Made by a program: the position numbers and the translations under genes. This document shows, piece after piece, positions 24,531-36,613 of a stretch of 64,000 nt of DNA. The notes below the pieces were generated by a model. That model saw only the letters and a program-made list of their open reading frames with translations. It did no database searches and had not been told where the DNA came from. This DNA is from Phoma sp. XZ068 (lineage: Eukaryota > Ascomycota > Dothideomycetes > Pleosporales > Didymellaceae), in contig RBKR01000004.1 of NCBI GenBank assembly GCA_004835665.1, forward strand, positions 1,426,001 through 1,490,000, written 5' to 3'. Positions within the stretch are counted from its first letter, which is position 1, and each line of letters opens with the position of its first letter.

Positions 24531-26306
24531 TTACCCTAGCGTCTTCGTCTTCTTTTCCTTCTGTCGTTCCATAGCTTGAAGCACATCGTCTGCGTTGTTC
24601 ACGTCTCCCTTCCTCTTCTTGGGTCCACGCTTCCTTTTCTTTGCAGCCTTGGTTCCATCCTCATCCTCATCATCGCCACCGGCGCCGAGCCCTTTCCACT
24701 CGCTGAACTTGACTTTCTCTCCTTCTCGCTCCATTTCATCAGCATCGTCAAACCGGGATTCGCCAAAGCCCATGTCAATGTCTTCCATATCGCGATCGGA
24801 GGCTGCAAGTTCGGCGGCACGCTTCTTGAGGCGAGCTTCCTTTGAATCTGCATCGCTAGGATTGGCAGAGGACAAGTTTTGCAGAAGTGTTGATTTCTCA
24901 TCGAGATTTCGCACCTTGGCAAGAGCTGCGCGGACAGTGGCATCCGCAGAAGAGAGAGCAGATGTGTTGCCGGAAGTATTGCTCTGAGTAGTTGTGGACT
25001 TGAAATAGTCACGTTTAACGGGTCGACTGGGCTCGCGTAGCTGCGATGGTTCCACCACGAGACCCTCCGAATTTGTCTCGAGTGATGCAGGGGCTGGTGC
25101 TGGTGGCATACGAGCTTCCTCGACTGCAGCGCCTGGCGCGGCGGCGACGTCCTTTTCCTCTTCCTCCGCCTCGGAATCTTCATCATCATCTTCGTCATCG
25201 AGGTTCGCGAGGGGGTTGTAATTTGATCCGACGCCAGCGAAGATATCTTCGTCTTCCGACTCCTCCTGCATTTTCAACTCTGGAAGGTTGTGCATATTGA
25301 TAGGTTTTGTAACGTCGTCCAGATCATGCCGAACCTCAGGCGCCAGCTGGGCTTCAGCTTTCTGCTTCCTGACTTTCCTCTTTTCCTTGCCATCTGGTCC
25401 TGTAATGATCAGGACTTCTCGCCCCTTATCATCGATCTCGATTCTCGATCGGTCGCCTTGAGGGGTGACTTTTCGAAAACCAGGTCCCAGGGTTGGGAAC
25501 TTTCGCTCGTGCTCTGCCTGTGCTGCCTTTGTTGCCTCCTCACGTTGTCGCTTGAGGTCTGCCAAGATGTCGGCTCGTGTTCTCTTTGCGCCTGCGACTG
25601 GTGGCGGCGGTGCCATCATCTTCTCGCCCCTTTTCTCCGCCTTTTCGCGAGTGACCGGGCCCACATCTGCCTCAGCAAGTTCATCGAAGGCACCTTCCAG
25701 GTCTTCGCTGGGCTCCTCTGGCTCCTCTGGCTCCTCTTCCTGGGCAGCTGTATCCGGGCTGCCGCCCAAGACATCCTCGCCCCTCCTCACTCGCTCGAGT
25801 AGTTTCCTGTCCAAACCTTTGACCAAATGTGTGGTGCCAACATCGCCGCCGGTAATCTCTGACACTAGCTTCTCAAACGTCTCGCGGTCGATCTGTCCAA
25901 GCTTCATGGCTTCTTCGAGATTCTTTATGCGTTTGGCGATCTCGCTGTCATCCTCGTCGACTCGTTCCTTGGTACGATCCGTGTAGCCAGCAGCGAGCTT
26001 CGTGCCTTTTGGTGCTGAGGCTCGCGTCTTCTTCTGCGGATTCGCCTTCGCATTGCGCTCGGCCAGCTGGCGGGCAAAGTCTGCCTGAATAGATCCCCGG
26101 CCTACCTGGCGCCTGCAGTCTTGTTAGTATGTACCGGCAGCCGCTGTTGCTGCGCGTGCTTACGGTGTCATGGGGATGCTTGAATGCTTGCGCGCGCCGA
26201 GTGCACCGCCAGGCGTGCGTGAGGCCGGCGACACGCTCTGCTTGCTCCCATCCTGCTGCTTGGGTTGGTCGCTGAGCAGCAGCCGGCGGAATTGCGAGTT
26301 GTTCAT
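24531..26306 (-). CDS. RED/IK-like spliceosome-associated protein
   Basis: Spliced protein of 574 aa; one 51-bp intron (26113-26163) joins SIPMTP to RQVGRGSIQADFARQLAER. The N-terminus MNNSQFRRLLLSD followed by a disordered Ser/Pro stretch, and the segment FARQLAERN...GYTDRTKERVDEDD...IAKRIKNLEE, resemble the RED-like N-terminal region of IK/RED splicing factors, part of the spliceosomal B complex in animals. The remainder is highly charged: acidic runs (EDEDIFAG, then a Glu/Asp block), DMEDIDMGFGESRFDDADE, and a basic KKRKRGPKKRKGD tail that looks like a nuclear signal. The C-terminal half is low-complexity and not diagnostic, so the assignment rests mostly on the first 200 residues. Confidence 0.65.
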
Positions 26307-26795
26307 TGTGCGTGGGAAAGTTGTTCGCAAGGGAACAGAGCGCGGAAAAGTTGCCGAAAGCGCGCTTGTCTTAGCGTGCATGCTCTCCGCGCCTTCCCCG
26401 CACTGCGTCACCCAGGCACCGCACCATCCAAGTAAGCTTCGTGTAAACAGTCAATGCCAGGCTCAAGCCACAAAGCTATGGTATAGCACGCTGTGTGCCA
26501 TGTCGGCTTGAGAGGCAGCCCTACGCATGAGACCGTCAAGCTATCTTACTAGTAGCGCCCACAGTATGGGCATGTCGACGCGACCTGGCTGACCTGGTGA
26601 TGCAACACCAGACCCCCACAAAATCCCCCATGCAGATCTGCCCTGTCTACCTTTACTTGGATCCTTCACCGTGCTCGTCGGCCTGTTCTCCGCCCCGCCC
26701 GCTGTAGTATATATTGCTGACGTTCTGGTACTTCCTCTGTCTCTCCTTCTCCACTCAATTGATCAACTCTGTGGCACTCCCATCTGTAACCAGGA
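26307..26795. promoter_or_regulatory. divergent promoter region, RED-like / GH43
   Basis: The two flanking genes diverge from this 489-bp region. A TATA-like sequence (GTATATATT) at about 26,706-26,714 lies roughly 85 bp before the GH43 start and may be its core promoter. A CT-rich stretch follows it. Confidence 0.5.
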
Positions 26796-27944
26796 ATGTT
26801 CAAGCTTCTGCTCACGGCGGCTCTTGCTGCTGTAGGTGTTTGCTACACATCGCCAAATGCGACCAACTCCAGCACCACATTCACAAACCCGATCCTTGAC
26901 ACTGTAGGCGCTGATCCGTAGGTGCCCTCTCTGTCATGGCCGAATTTATCCACGCTGACCACAGAAAGTTGGGTCTTCCGCTACCAGGACTACTACTACA
27001 TGACCTACACCAACAACGAGGACATTACTCTCCAGCGTAGCAAAGTTCTTACAGATTGGAATAATGCCGAGTCCAAGTTGCTCTTCAAGCCACCTCCTGG
27101 CATGAATTACTCTACGGACCTCTGGGCCCCCGAGCTCCACAACCTCAACGACAACTGGTACATCATCTTCACCGCGGACCCGCGCAATGATTCCCCGCCT
27201 CCCGAGACAGAAATGTGGTGTGAGTACAATTGCCCGGCCGTCCACCACCGCATGTATGTGGTCGAGGGTATCGGTTCTGATCCATGGACGGCATCCTACA
27301 CCTACAAAGGTGAACTCAATACGTATGACCAATTCGCCATCGACGGCACCTATTTCCAGCACAATGATCAGCTCTATCACATTTATTCTTGTTGGTATCG
27401 CCAATATGATGGTTGGCCGGCTAATCTCTGCATCACCAAACTGTCTAATCCGTGGACTGTGTCTTCACCTTTCACGGAGCGTCAGATCATCTCAGTACCA
27501 GAGTATGCCTGGGAAAAGACTCCATTTGGCCGCGCAAGCAACGATCGACTCTCGTCCAATGAGGGGCCGCAGCAACTCATCAACCCGAATACTCAGCAGA
27601 ATTTTCTCATTTACAGCGCTGCTCGTTCAGACAATCGCAACTACTGCCTTGCGCAGCTAGAGCTTGTTGGTGATGACCCGATGAACCCGGGCGATTGGCG
27701 TAAGCACCCGTACCCTGTCTTCTATCAGAACCCGGGAGTGGAGGCATACGGTGTTGGACACGCGAGCTTCACGACCAGCCCCGACAGCAAGGAGGATTGG
27801 ATTGTCTATCATGGCATGCGGGATCCGACAAACGGATGGGGGGCGAGGACGATTCGCGCGCAGAAGTTCACGTGGAATGAAGATGGGTCGCCCAACTTTC
27901 CTAGGCCTGGATACGGGCCGTACGAAGTCCCTAGCGGGCAATAG
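26796..27944 (+). CDS. secreted glycoside hydrolase family 43
   Basis: Spliced protein of 365 aa; a 51-bp intron (26918-26968, GTAGGT donor, GCTGAC branch, acceptor AAAG) is needed to obtain the junction GADPWVFRYQ. The signal peptide is MFKLLLTAALAAVGVC. The five-bladed GH43 hallmarks are visible: the general base Asp near D40 in TNPILDTVGADPW, DLWAPELH, the pKa-modulating Asp in FAIDGTYF, and the acid Glu in SSNEGPQQL. WIVYHGM and GVGHASFTTS complete the fold. Family members act on arabinan, arabinoxylan or xylan side chains in plant cell walls; this one resembles arabinofuranosidase-type members, but the exact substrate is not shown by sequence. It fits a plant-associated fungus. Confidence 0.88.
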
Positions 27945-28852
27945 AGTATCGCACTTGTCACTCAGACGTCTGAAGGCCACGAGGTTTGATGTAATGAGCG
28001 ACGGTTGGAGGCAGCTCCATCCACTCTGGGTCGCTACAGTTTGCTAGCATCTATGATGTTATGAATATAAGATCATGTTCAAGGGTTGGCTTCGATTAAA
28101 CACTTGTATCTGCGGATCTCCTTCTTATTGATGTTACTCGTTTTGACGCGTCTTGAGGAGCGAAAAGCGTGTTAGTATGCTCACGAAAACACGTTCGTAC
28201 AGCACACCAGACGCGATTTTGATTGTTTGGTGCATCTTTGGTATGGCCATGTGTGGTTTAGGTCCGTTTAGTGTGTTGCTGATTAAAGTTTGCCGCGTTT
28301 ATGGTTGTAGGTATGTAAGATTTTGCGCCGGAAGTGTGGCAATATTTGTGAATCTTTACACGAACCCCAGCTCCCTCGAAAATTCGAAGCACCACAACAC
28401 ATCGGTCAATAACCTTAAGAACACAGGGAACGAGTCACATGGTATAAATCCGACAGCTCACTTAATTAGAAAGGCCCAATTCAACCGAAGTAGTGATTTA
28501 AATATGACGTCATCATCAAATTCAGGCGCAATGCCCAGAAGAATGTGCAGATAGAATTATTCAATCGTGAGATAGTATTGGACTTGACCTTTCCGCGTCC
28601 GAACTACGTATGATAATATCACGGCAATATTGGAGGCTTGCTTCAGTATCGAACCTTGCAAATCAGAACCCAAGCATATCTACACATAGCGAGTCATCTG
28701 CCACACTCAAGGTAGGCATACGCTTCATAAATGTCATACTAGGAGCTATAGATGGACTGGGATATCAAAACCGACCATAGTGAAGCGATGCTTCGGAAAC
28801 ACAGAACAGCAGATGGATACATCCAAACGCTTAGGTGCGCCGAGTGCGCAAC
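27945..28852. other. convergent intergenic region, somewhat AT-rich
   Basis: Lies between the 3' ends of the GH43 gene (+) and exo5 (-). The part from about 28,050 to 28,750 is more AT-rich than its surroundings. It holds one open stretch (28,177-28,554 +, about 125 aa from its first ATG) with a hydrophobic segment but no recognised domain. I do not call it a gene. Confidence 0.4.
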
Positions 28853-30554
28853 TCAAACAGCGCTTTTCTCCCTTCCCGTCCGCCTTAGTCTGCTCTTCTC
28901 AATCGCCTCATCAACCTTCTTCTGCCGCCATGTACAGCTCCCTGCAAAATCACATATCCTACACTTGAACGCTTCCTCGACTTCGACGCCCTGGGCCTCT
29001 CTCCCGCCCTTCCACCATGTCATCTCATCCTCAATGTATTTCTCGATGACATCGGCCTCGTACACAGTGAGCTCGTTGCCGATTACGTCTCCTGTTCTCG
29101 AGTAGCGGAACTCGGCACGGAGGACGGACGAGATGCTGAATGGAGGGATGGTGAGCTGCGTTTCCGTGACAAGAAGAGCCCATAACGACATCAAATTCGG
29201 AAATCTAGCAGCTTCGTTGTCAGGACCAATGTCGCCGATCTCTTGCAAGAAGACTTTGGTAAACGGCATCAGTGGCTTGAGGTCATAACGACCGAAGATG
29301 GTTTCTGCATCCACAGTGTTGAGAGACAGGGATTCGAGGAGCTTCCGGTAGAGCATAAGCTGCATCCATGTTGGTCGCAGTGAGGCACCGGTTGGCTTTG
29401 ACCGTACTCCGCGTGTTTTGACGTCCGTGATGTAGAGCTGTCCGCCTGATTCACACCGGCGTGACCATGCATCGCCACTATTGTCTACGCCCGACGCCTT
29501 AGCGAAAGCCTGCGCGATGCTGGGTTGGTCCTTGAGCAGTGGCACTGTGCCGCCACTCTTCTGTGCCTTCGCCCGTTCTACTTGTTCCTCGAACTCTGGA
29601 TCAGGACATTCATATGAGACTTGGTCAATGACGCCGTTCACAACCTGTCCCTCGATCACGCCCCAGACTTCGAGCTCTCTTGTGAGTCCAGTCTCGCGCA
29701 GACATCGTAGGGCGGATATCGTGTTCCACACCCGCAGACCGAAGCGGTCTTCTTTGGTCTGGACCTGCACCGGCACGGTCGTGTGTACCTCGTCTTCTAG
29801 CCTCTGATGGATCTTGGACCCAGTGCGCATGGCTTGGGTCCGAGGCTTACGCCCGAATGTCGACAGGGTGTACAGATACTGCAGCTCGCACCATGCTGGC
29901 GAGACGAGGTCGGTTACCGAGAGCGGTTTCTTCGGCTTGGTGCGGAAGCGCTCGAGAGGCGGACGCGTATCGAATTCGGTAACTTCAGATGCTCCAAGTG
30001 CGTTTGGATTACTTGGAATAGAGTTTACTCGTGTGAGCTTAGTTCTGCTGGGTCGAGGCGCCGAGTGCGTTTCTTCAAGAGGAACTAAACGCTGTCAGTC
30101 GTCAGTCTATCAGACCATGCAGCAGGCAGAGTCAAAGCAACGCACCGCTCCATGCCCGGCGCGACCTCTCGTCGTACTCGACTTCCAGCATCTCTCGGAA
30201 TGGCGAGCTCTGTATGTTTCTGCGCGTATCGACATTCCCAGCGTGGTAGCGGTCTCCCTTCGCCACGCGCAGCAGCGGTGGCTTGTGTGCGATAACAAGA
30301 TCATTTTCGAGGTTGTCTTCAATCTCGCCCTCTTCAAACTCAATGCTTGGGAGTACAGAGTCCTTGCCCGTAGATCTGGGGAGATTGCGAGTGATTGAGT
30401 CGAGGGTGCTTGCCAGCAGCGTGTTCTCGTCGACCGCACCTACATCAAATTCCGAGCCATAGTCGCTCAAAGAAGCAACAGAGTCGACGTCGTCATCGAC
30501 TTCCAAGCCATAGCAGTTCGAGGCTTGCGTCACCAACTCGGAGGGTGCAGCCAT
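28853..30554 (-). CDS. exo5: exonuclease V (Fe-S PD-(D/E)XK nuclease)
   Basis: Spliced protein of 546 aa; a 61-bp intron (30085-30145) joins an acidic N-terminal exon to the nuclease exon, and the junction is fixed by the following SVTDLVSPAWCELQYLYTL block. Exo5/Dem1 enzymes are single-strand DNA exonucleases working in mitochondrial DNA maintenance (yeast) or nuclear repair (animals, fission yeast). Catalytic features: D290 in GVIDQV, and D357-x-K359 in YITDVKTRG of the PD-(D/E)XK fold. Four cysteines typical of the 4Fe-4S cluster are present: C202 (PAWCEL) and C511, C514, C520 in CRICDFAGSC. KIHQRLEDEV forms the usual helix. Start at 30554 (MAAPSELVTQ). Compartment cannot be decided here. 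Confidence 0.92.
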
Positions 30555-30968
30555 TTTGCCATCTTCTGGCGGCGGGCAGTTCAGATGTGTGTGCGGGTGG
30601 CAAGAAGCGCAGGACGCGACTTCCGAGTCGCGCTTCGCGTGACGTCGTGTTATCCTGAAACCGAGGGTTAAGCAACGCAGCAAGCTTCACGTCCTGACTG
30701 CCCCTGCGCGAGAAAGGTGGCTTTCACGATGCGCTCGAATTGCAATGTCTCTAACATACATTTACTAGCACAATTATCTATGACGTTTGTCAGACATGTG
30801 AAACACCTTTAAATATTGCACGTCTTGTGCGGAGTAGCACCACCAGAAGCAATACTATGTACTTTGTTACGTCAGTCACACACTCTGAGTCCTTGTAAAA
30901 GCCATCACGCGCTTGCCAGATTCATCAGAACCTCTGTTGCAGCACGGTTCTGCGTCGCACGCTCTCAC
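30555..30968. promoter_or_regulatory. exo5 promoter / AhpC-TSA-like 3' region
   Basis: About 410 bp between two minus-strand genes. No gene or repeat is seen. Confidence 0.4.
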
Positions 30969-31613
30969 TCAACTAGTGCGCAGCACGAGCGAGATACGCT
31001 CCTTGAAATTGGACATATCATCAGCTCGCTGATGCTTTCCACTCCACTGCACAATGCCATTCTTATCGACACCGTAGTTGCCGCCTGTCTGCCACCTGTT
31101 CCCGCTCTCCGTAGGCCTGTTCCAGATGCCCTCTTCCTTGCCCAGCTTGTTCAAGTTGCTCAAGCCAGCCGGCGACATGACGTGTAAGAAGCTCGAAATA
31201 CCGAGACCGTACGCGCCGTACGCCTCGCGTTCGGCATCTACAACGATATGCAAGTTGGGCTGGGAGTTCTTAGGCGCTTCGGGTAGAGAGGCAAGCCATC
31301 GGTCTGTTGAGCCCTGGTCGCTGTGTGAGACGGCGATGAATTCGACGTTGGGATTTGCAGCGGCGGCGTCGCGCAGGTTAAGGAAGGTCTTCTCGGCGAC
31401 TACTTGTCAGTTAGTAGGGTCCGCATGGGTAAGCAAGTTGTCTGGCGTACAAGGACAGCCGCAGTGTCTCAGGAAGGCGATGATTGTAGGCTTCCCATCC
31501 TTGGGAACTGTAAGTTTTGGTGTCGAGGGAGCCTTTTCACCCACCGCGGGAACCTCAGCGGTCTTGACGTGAGATGGGGTCATCCACGACCAGAACTCTT
31601 GTTGCCAGGTCAT
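30969..31613 (-). CDS. AhpC/TSA-like thioredoxin-fold protein
   Basis: Spliced protein of 197 aa; a 51-bp intron (31400-31450, CTAAC and CTGAC branch-like motifs, TAG acceptor) yields the junction RHCGCPFAEKTF. This is the characteristic active-site region of fungal AhpC/TSA antioxidant-like proteins (peroxiredoxin-like 2 group). C51 and C53 are the candidate redox cysteines. The rest follows the fold: NPNVEFIAVSHSDQ, LHIVVDAEREAYGAYGLG (the VVD-E-x5-Y-G-L segment), and GNRWQTGGNYGVDKNGIVQW. No signal peptide is evident, so it is probably cytosolic. A peroxide-reducing role is inferred from the family only. Confidence 0.82.
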
Positions 31614-32225
31614 TTTGGAAGATACTGCAGTTGATTTTTCCTTGCGATAGTAGACTGAAGGCTGTCACAGCTTGCGTGCATAGTCATGGCGCGAACACTC
31701 CCTATTGTACTCATGGCGACGGTTGTTGTAGCGGGCGCGCGGAGAGCATCACTGCGGGGTGCTCGGATCCAGCCTCCAAAGACTTTCAGTGGCGCCGCCT
31801 GCGCGCAGACGCTGACAGATCTCCACACATAGCCTATGCAGCATTTCAGGTATTTGCAAGCATGCCAGTTGAGAGGCGTCCCATTTGACAGCAAGGAGCC
31901 TTGCGTCGCGTGAAGGTGATCGCGCCATGCTTGGCTCATGCAAACAGCAGAGGGGCGCGATCCAACGACTAGAAGCGCGTCGGGTGTAATGCATCACAGG
32001 CAGTCAAGGGACAGAGTTTGAAGTTTGAACCGATCGATTCGTCAATCGTCAGTGAACCATCACTGATTAGCTGGATATACTACATGCTCAGCACCGCTCC
32101 GGTGCACCCATAAACCCGAGTTGAAGACCGTGAACCATGATTCCGTGAAAACGCCTAAGAAAGTAACCAAAGATCCATCACCGACCAAGAAATTGTCGTG
32201 AGGCCGGCATCATGAAGTAGCAAGC
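31614..32225. other. intergenic, AhpC-TSA-like promoter / H3 3' region
   Basis: About 610 bp with no supported gene. It should include the promoter of the AhpC/TSA-like gene and the histone H3 3' UTR. Confidence 0.4.
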
Positions 32226-32868
32226 TTAACCGCGCTCACCACGGAGACGACGAGCAAGCTGGATGTCCTTGGACTCTGCGAACTGTTAGTGACTTTTCAT
32301 GCGGAAGGCGTATGTGAATGACTTACGGATGGTGACACGCTTGGCGTGGATGGCGCAGAGGTTGGTGTCCTCGAAGAGAGAGACGAGGTAAGCCTCGACG
32401 GACTCCTGAAGAGCACCGATGGCAGAGGACTGGAAGCGGAGATCCGACTTGAAGTCCTGAGCGATCTCACGAACAAGACGCTGGAAGGGCAGCTTGCGGA
32501 TGAGGAGCTCGGTCGACTTCTGGTAGCGACGGATCTCACGGAGAGCGACGGTACCAGGCTTGTAGCGGTGAGGCTTCTTGACACCACCGGTTGATGGCGC
32601 GGACTTGCGAGCGGCCTTGGAGGCGAGCTGCTTACGGGGAGCCTTGCCACCAGTGGACTTACCTGTTGCAGTGTTAGTGATGTGTTGCAGGGTGTTGAAG
32701 TGCGATGGGATAGTGTGCAGCGGCAGGCACCGTCGTGGTGGGCAGCGCAAGCGGTGGCGGCAAGCCGGCGGCGACAACACCAAAGCGCTGCACCGACAGT
32801 GCAGGCCATGCAGTGGATGGGAAGTGGGGTACAAGGAACTTACGGGCGGTCTGCTTGGTGCGGGCCAT
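32226..32868 (-). CDS. histone H3
   Basis: Three exons encode 136 codons including Met, the exact canonical length. Exon 1 is only 25 nt (MARTKQTAR plus one base of the Lys-9 codon region). A 181-bp intron (32663-32843) follows, then exon 2, a 51-bp intron (32276-32326), and a last exon of 50 nt ending LARRLRGERG. The N-terminal tail ARTKQTARKSTGGKAPRK, with K4, K9, K14 and K27 sites, is intact. The C-terminus reads TIQSKDIQLARRLRGERG; fungi vary in the final residue. It is a nucleosome core component, paired divergently with H4 across about 500 bp. The sequence fits replication-type fungal H3, not CENP-A. Confidence 0.97.
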
Positions 32869-33372
32869 GGTGGTTGATGGACTTGTGTGTTGGTGTGATG
32901 AGGATGTGGTTGAGGCTGTAGAGTGGAGCTGGTGTGGTGGATGAGAGAGGGAGGAGGGCGGGCGGGCGAGGTTAATAAGTGAACGGGGGCGGGCGGCTGC
33001 CTGGAAAATCAACTCTGAAAGCGCGCTGGAAAGCGGCGCAAGAACATCAACGCTGTTTTGCAGCGGGAACAGCAACTTCGAAACTCACACGTAGGAGCGG
33101 GCCGCGCTGATTGGCTCGCTAAGGCGCGCGCCCGATTAGGAAGTGGCACGGTCGTTGATCTGGAAAGCGCGCCCGTGCGCACTGTTTGATCTGGGCCGGC
33201 TGGCGTCTGGCGTGTGTGATCCAGCGGCCGCAGTGCACGACCCGGCCTGTCCTCTTAAACACCGACATCCCCAACTGCACTATTCTATCATCAGCCAACT
33301 GCATCTTCTCCCCAGCCTCAACCCGCTTAACTATTCCCTCCAACTTCCAACCACTCCCCCACACACATCAAC
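32869..33372. promoter_or_regulatory. shared divergent H3-H4 promoter
   Basis: This 504-bp region separates the H3 (-) and H4 (+) start codons and should drive both in coordination at S phase. An ATTGG (inverted CCAAT box) lies at about 33,110 in GCTGATTGGCTCG. The H4-proximal part is CT-rich with many short pyrimidine runs, as in fungal 5' leaders. Confidence 0.6.
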
Positions 33373-33822
<450 letters not shown>

Positions 33823-34592
33823 GCGTTTTTCTTTTACGGTTTTCATATCACGACTTCTACCGGCCTCATCGGTCCACGGTCGGTTTCGGTGCTTGGTGGG
33901 ATGGTCACAATGCCTTGTATAGTAGGCTACGGAGTTTACGGTCACATCAGTGGGATTGATTGCTTTTACATGGAATGATACCATAATTCTTCATATTTTC
34001 TTGCCTATCTGTGACCTTGGTAATAGTTCTGTCCAATGTCCTACGCGTCTGCGTGTTGTGATGTTGGTTCAACGCGGTGGTCATAGCGAGGTAGATCAGT
34101 GGACCGTTGTGGGGCTAACATTCCATTGGCTGATAGCATACTCTACACTTGCATCTTGCGCCCTGCATCATTGCTCTGAGACACTATTGTGACTGCCAGC
34201 GCCTTGACTTTTCCGTATCCTTGTGGGTACTGTTGCCCGCTGTTGCGAGTGCTGCTCTTACTGCACCGCTGCAGGACCGCTCTTTGTCTGTTGTCATGGC
34301 TGCATTCGGCAAGTGTGTGCGTGGTCAAGCAACTTCCTCTGCAGACCGATGAGAAAAATTGGAGAAGCTTTCCACTGCATTCTCTAGTCTCGCTCTCCTC
34401 ACTCTGCTGCGCCGTTGTCGCTGTCGTTTTCCGGTCACCCGCTGCATATCCGGCAATCCACGCTCCTGTGACGTTATCGTGTTTATATGAGGCCCCTCCA
34501 TGGCGGGATCACCACATCGTCCGGTACAAAATGACCTTTCCTCACCAATTCCGCTACCGAGAGCTTCTCCAAGACCAATTTCCAGCATCAAC
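33823..34592. other. intergenic, H4 3' region / HAD gene promoter
   Basis: About 770 bp with the H4 3' UTR and the promoter of the following gene. No gene or repeat is supported. Confidence 0.4.
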
Positions 34593-35497
34593 ATGGCTTT
34601 GTCACCAATGCCCCGTGCTTTATTCTTCGATGTCTTCGGTACCTGCGTCGACTGGCGTTCTACAGTCGTAGGTGAGCTGGAAGCCCAAGCTCATGCTGCG
34701 CTCAGTTCGGCAACTGCGTCTTTAGCGTCCCGTGTCAGACTCACAGCATCTAACATGACCACCCAACATTGGGGAGAGTTTGCTCAGCAGTGGAGAGAGA
34801 GCTATAAGAAGTTTACTCGGAACCTTGCTTCGGATCCATCCATTCCGTGGAAGTCGGTCGACGAGCATCATCTTGATGCCTTGAATGAATTGGTGATCAA
34901 GTGGCAGATCAATGGTCTGTGGGATGATGAACAACTCCGTGCTATAAGTCTTATCTGGCATCGGCTGGAACCTTGGACAGACTCTGCTATGGGTGTCTCT
35001 ATGCTGAACAGGCTCTTCTGTAAGTCCTGTCTCGTATTGCGACATCAGTGGCTGACTTCTCAGATACGTGCACCTTATCCAATGGCAATCTCAGTCTCCT
35101 TGGGGATCTTCGTACTCACAGTACCATCCCCTTCACTCATCTCTTCTCGGCCGAGCTTTTCGGTACCTACAAGCCTTCGCCCCGTGTGTATCTTGGGGCT
35201 GCCGAGAAGCTACAGCTGCCGCCTGATCAATGTGCCATGGTGGCTGCACATCTCAACGATCTGAGAGCTGCGAAGGACAATGGTATGAAGACCATATACG
35301 TCGAACGCCCTGGTGAGGAGGAATGGAGCAAGGAGCAAATCGAGCAGGCGCGCCAGGGGGGCTGGGTCGACTTGTGGATTACTTCTGGGAATGGGAACAA
35401 GGGTTTTATTACGGTGGCAGAGAAAATGGGCATCGAGCTGAATGCAGCCGATCAGTCAAGGAGACTCAGCACGTCGGCTCCTGTTGGTGGTGCGTGA
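34593..35497 (+). CDS. 2-haloacid dehalogenase-like HAD hydrolase
   Basis: Spliced protein of 286 aa; a 44-bp intron (35020-35063, GTAAGT donor, GCTGAC branch) joins LNRLF to YTCTLSNGN. It shows the order of type II L-2-haloacid dehalogenases: motif I with the nucleophile Asp in ALFFDVFGTCVDWRS, the motif II TLSNGN segment, a Lys in FGTYKPSPRVYLGA, and a motif III-like AHLNDLRAAKDNGMKT. The family hydrolyses C-halogen bonds of 2-haloacids with inversion at C2. Many fungal members have unknown physiological substrates, so the activity is only indicated by family. I chose the start at 34593 (MALSPMPRALFF); an upstream in-frame ATG exists, but the family N-terminus fits here. Confidence 0.85.
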
Positions 35498-36613
35498 GCG
35501 TTTCTGGTGCTCGATGAGCGGTGTTTAGTATGTGAGGTGAATTGAGATATTCATAACAAGCATAGCATTGATGGCTGATGTTTAATGCTTTTGATTCTCT
35601 TTCCGAATTTTGCTTCGTGAAGCATGTTCGTGCAGCATGTTGGGAAATATGCCTTTATCCTGAAGCAGTGTAGATGAACCTGTCATGCATATTCTGTGAT
35701 TTACTGCCTGCTTCATACACACGAAGAAAATAGCCACAACAGCACAGCACAGTGGAATCGGTCAAGGTTCAGATAGCACAATCCAGGTGACCAAAAGTAT
35801 CCATCATATAAATTTATGGCAAACATCATGTGTTTTACTGCCCGTCAAATCCAGACCTCTCAGACTGCGGCCTTGTGAAATGACTCGCGGAACACAGGCT
35901 CGATACGCGACATAACATTAAGCCAGGCTACCCCATATTTGCACAATTCCGGAACCTCACGTATGAAATAGTGGAAGAGATTGTAGTGCCGTACCCTGCG
36001 CGCGTTGGAGCTTATTTTGGTGTATGATGCTGCACTCCTGCCAACACGAGGCGGACGTGGACGCGACACGGTGTTCTGGGTCACACAACATTCACGAAAG
36101 CATACTCGCCTGCAAATATAAGGCTACGGTCAAGATGGTGAAGTACGCGGCATAAATTTTCTGTATTGCACCTCTTTACCCAATTCCAAAGCTCGCAGCA
36201 GAGCAAGGACCCACACGGGTGTAGAACGTCGTGGACCGGGAAAGCGCCCCCCGCATTGCGCTAGTGGCCCCAGACTCGATGCCGAGGGCATCGTCATCAG
36301 CTCCCCTTGGACCGAACGTATTTGATAAGACCGGAACCCGACACCTTTAAATTCTATGTACATTGATTACAACGACAACGTGGACATGAACCCGTAACTT
36401 CAGTGAATTGACCTGAAGCCCGAAGGATAAAAGCAACATCCTACCGAGGTAAACACCGGGAGAATTTCCGATCCAAACTGGTCCCTAATCAGCATCTCTA
36501 TCGAACACCCGTTTACTACTACCAACCGGGCATCAGTCTAGCGGAAGCGCGGAATCACGCATAGTCACCACCACGTACCACGAGAGTCATTAGGCAGCAC
36601 AACGCAATCCACC
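35498..36613. other. intergenic, HAD 3' / CoA synthetase promoter
   Basis: 1.1 kb with no supported gene. It presumably holds the HAD 3' UTR and the promoter of the acyl-CoA synthetase gene; small unrelated frames on the minus strand lack any recognisable domain. Confidence 0.4.

Noticed and set aside
28177..28554. Open frame with a hydrophobic segment between GH43 and exo5
   Set aside because: Only moderately long, in an AT-richer intergenic stretch between two 3' ends, and with no homology that I recognise.
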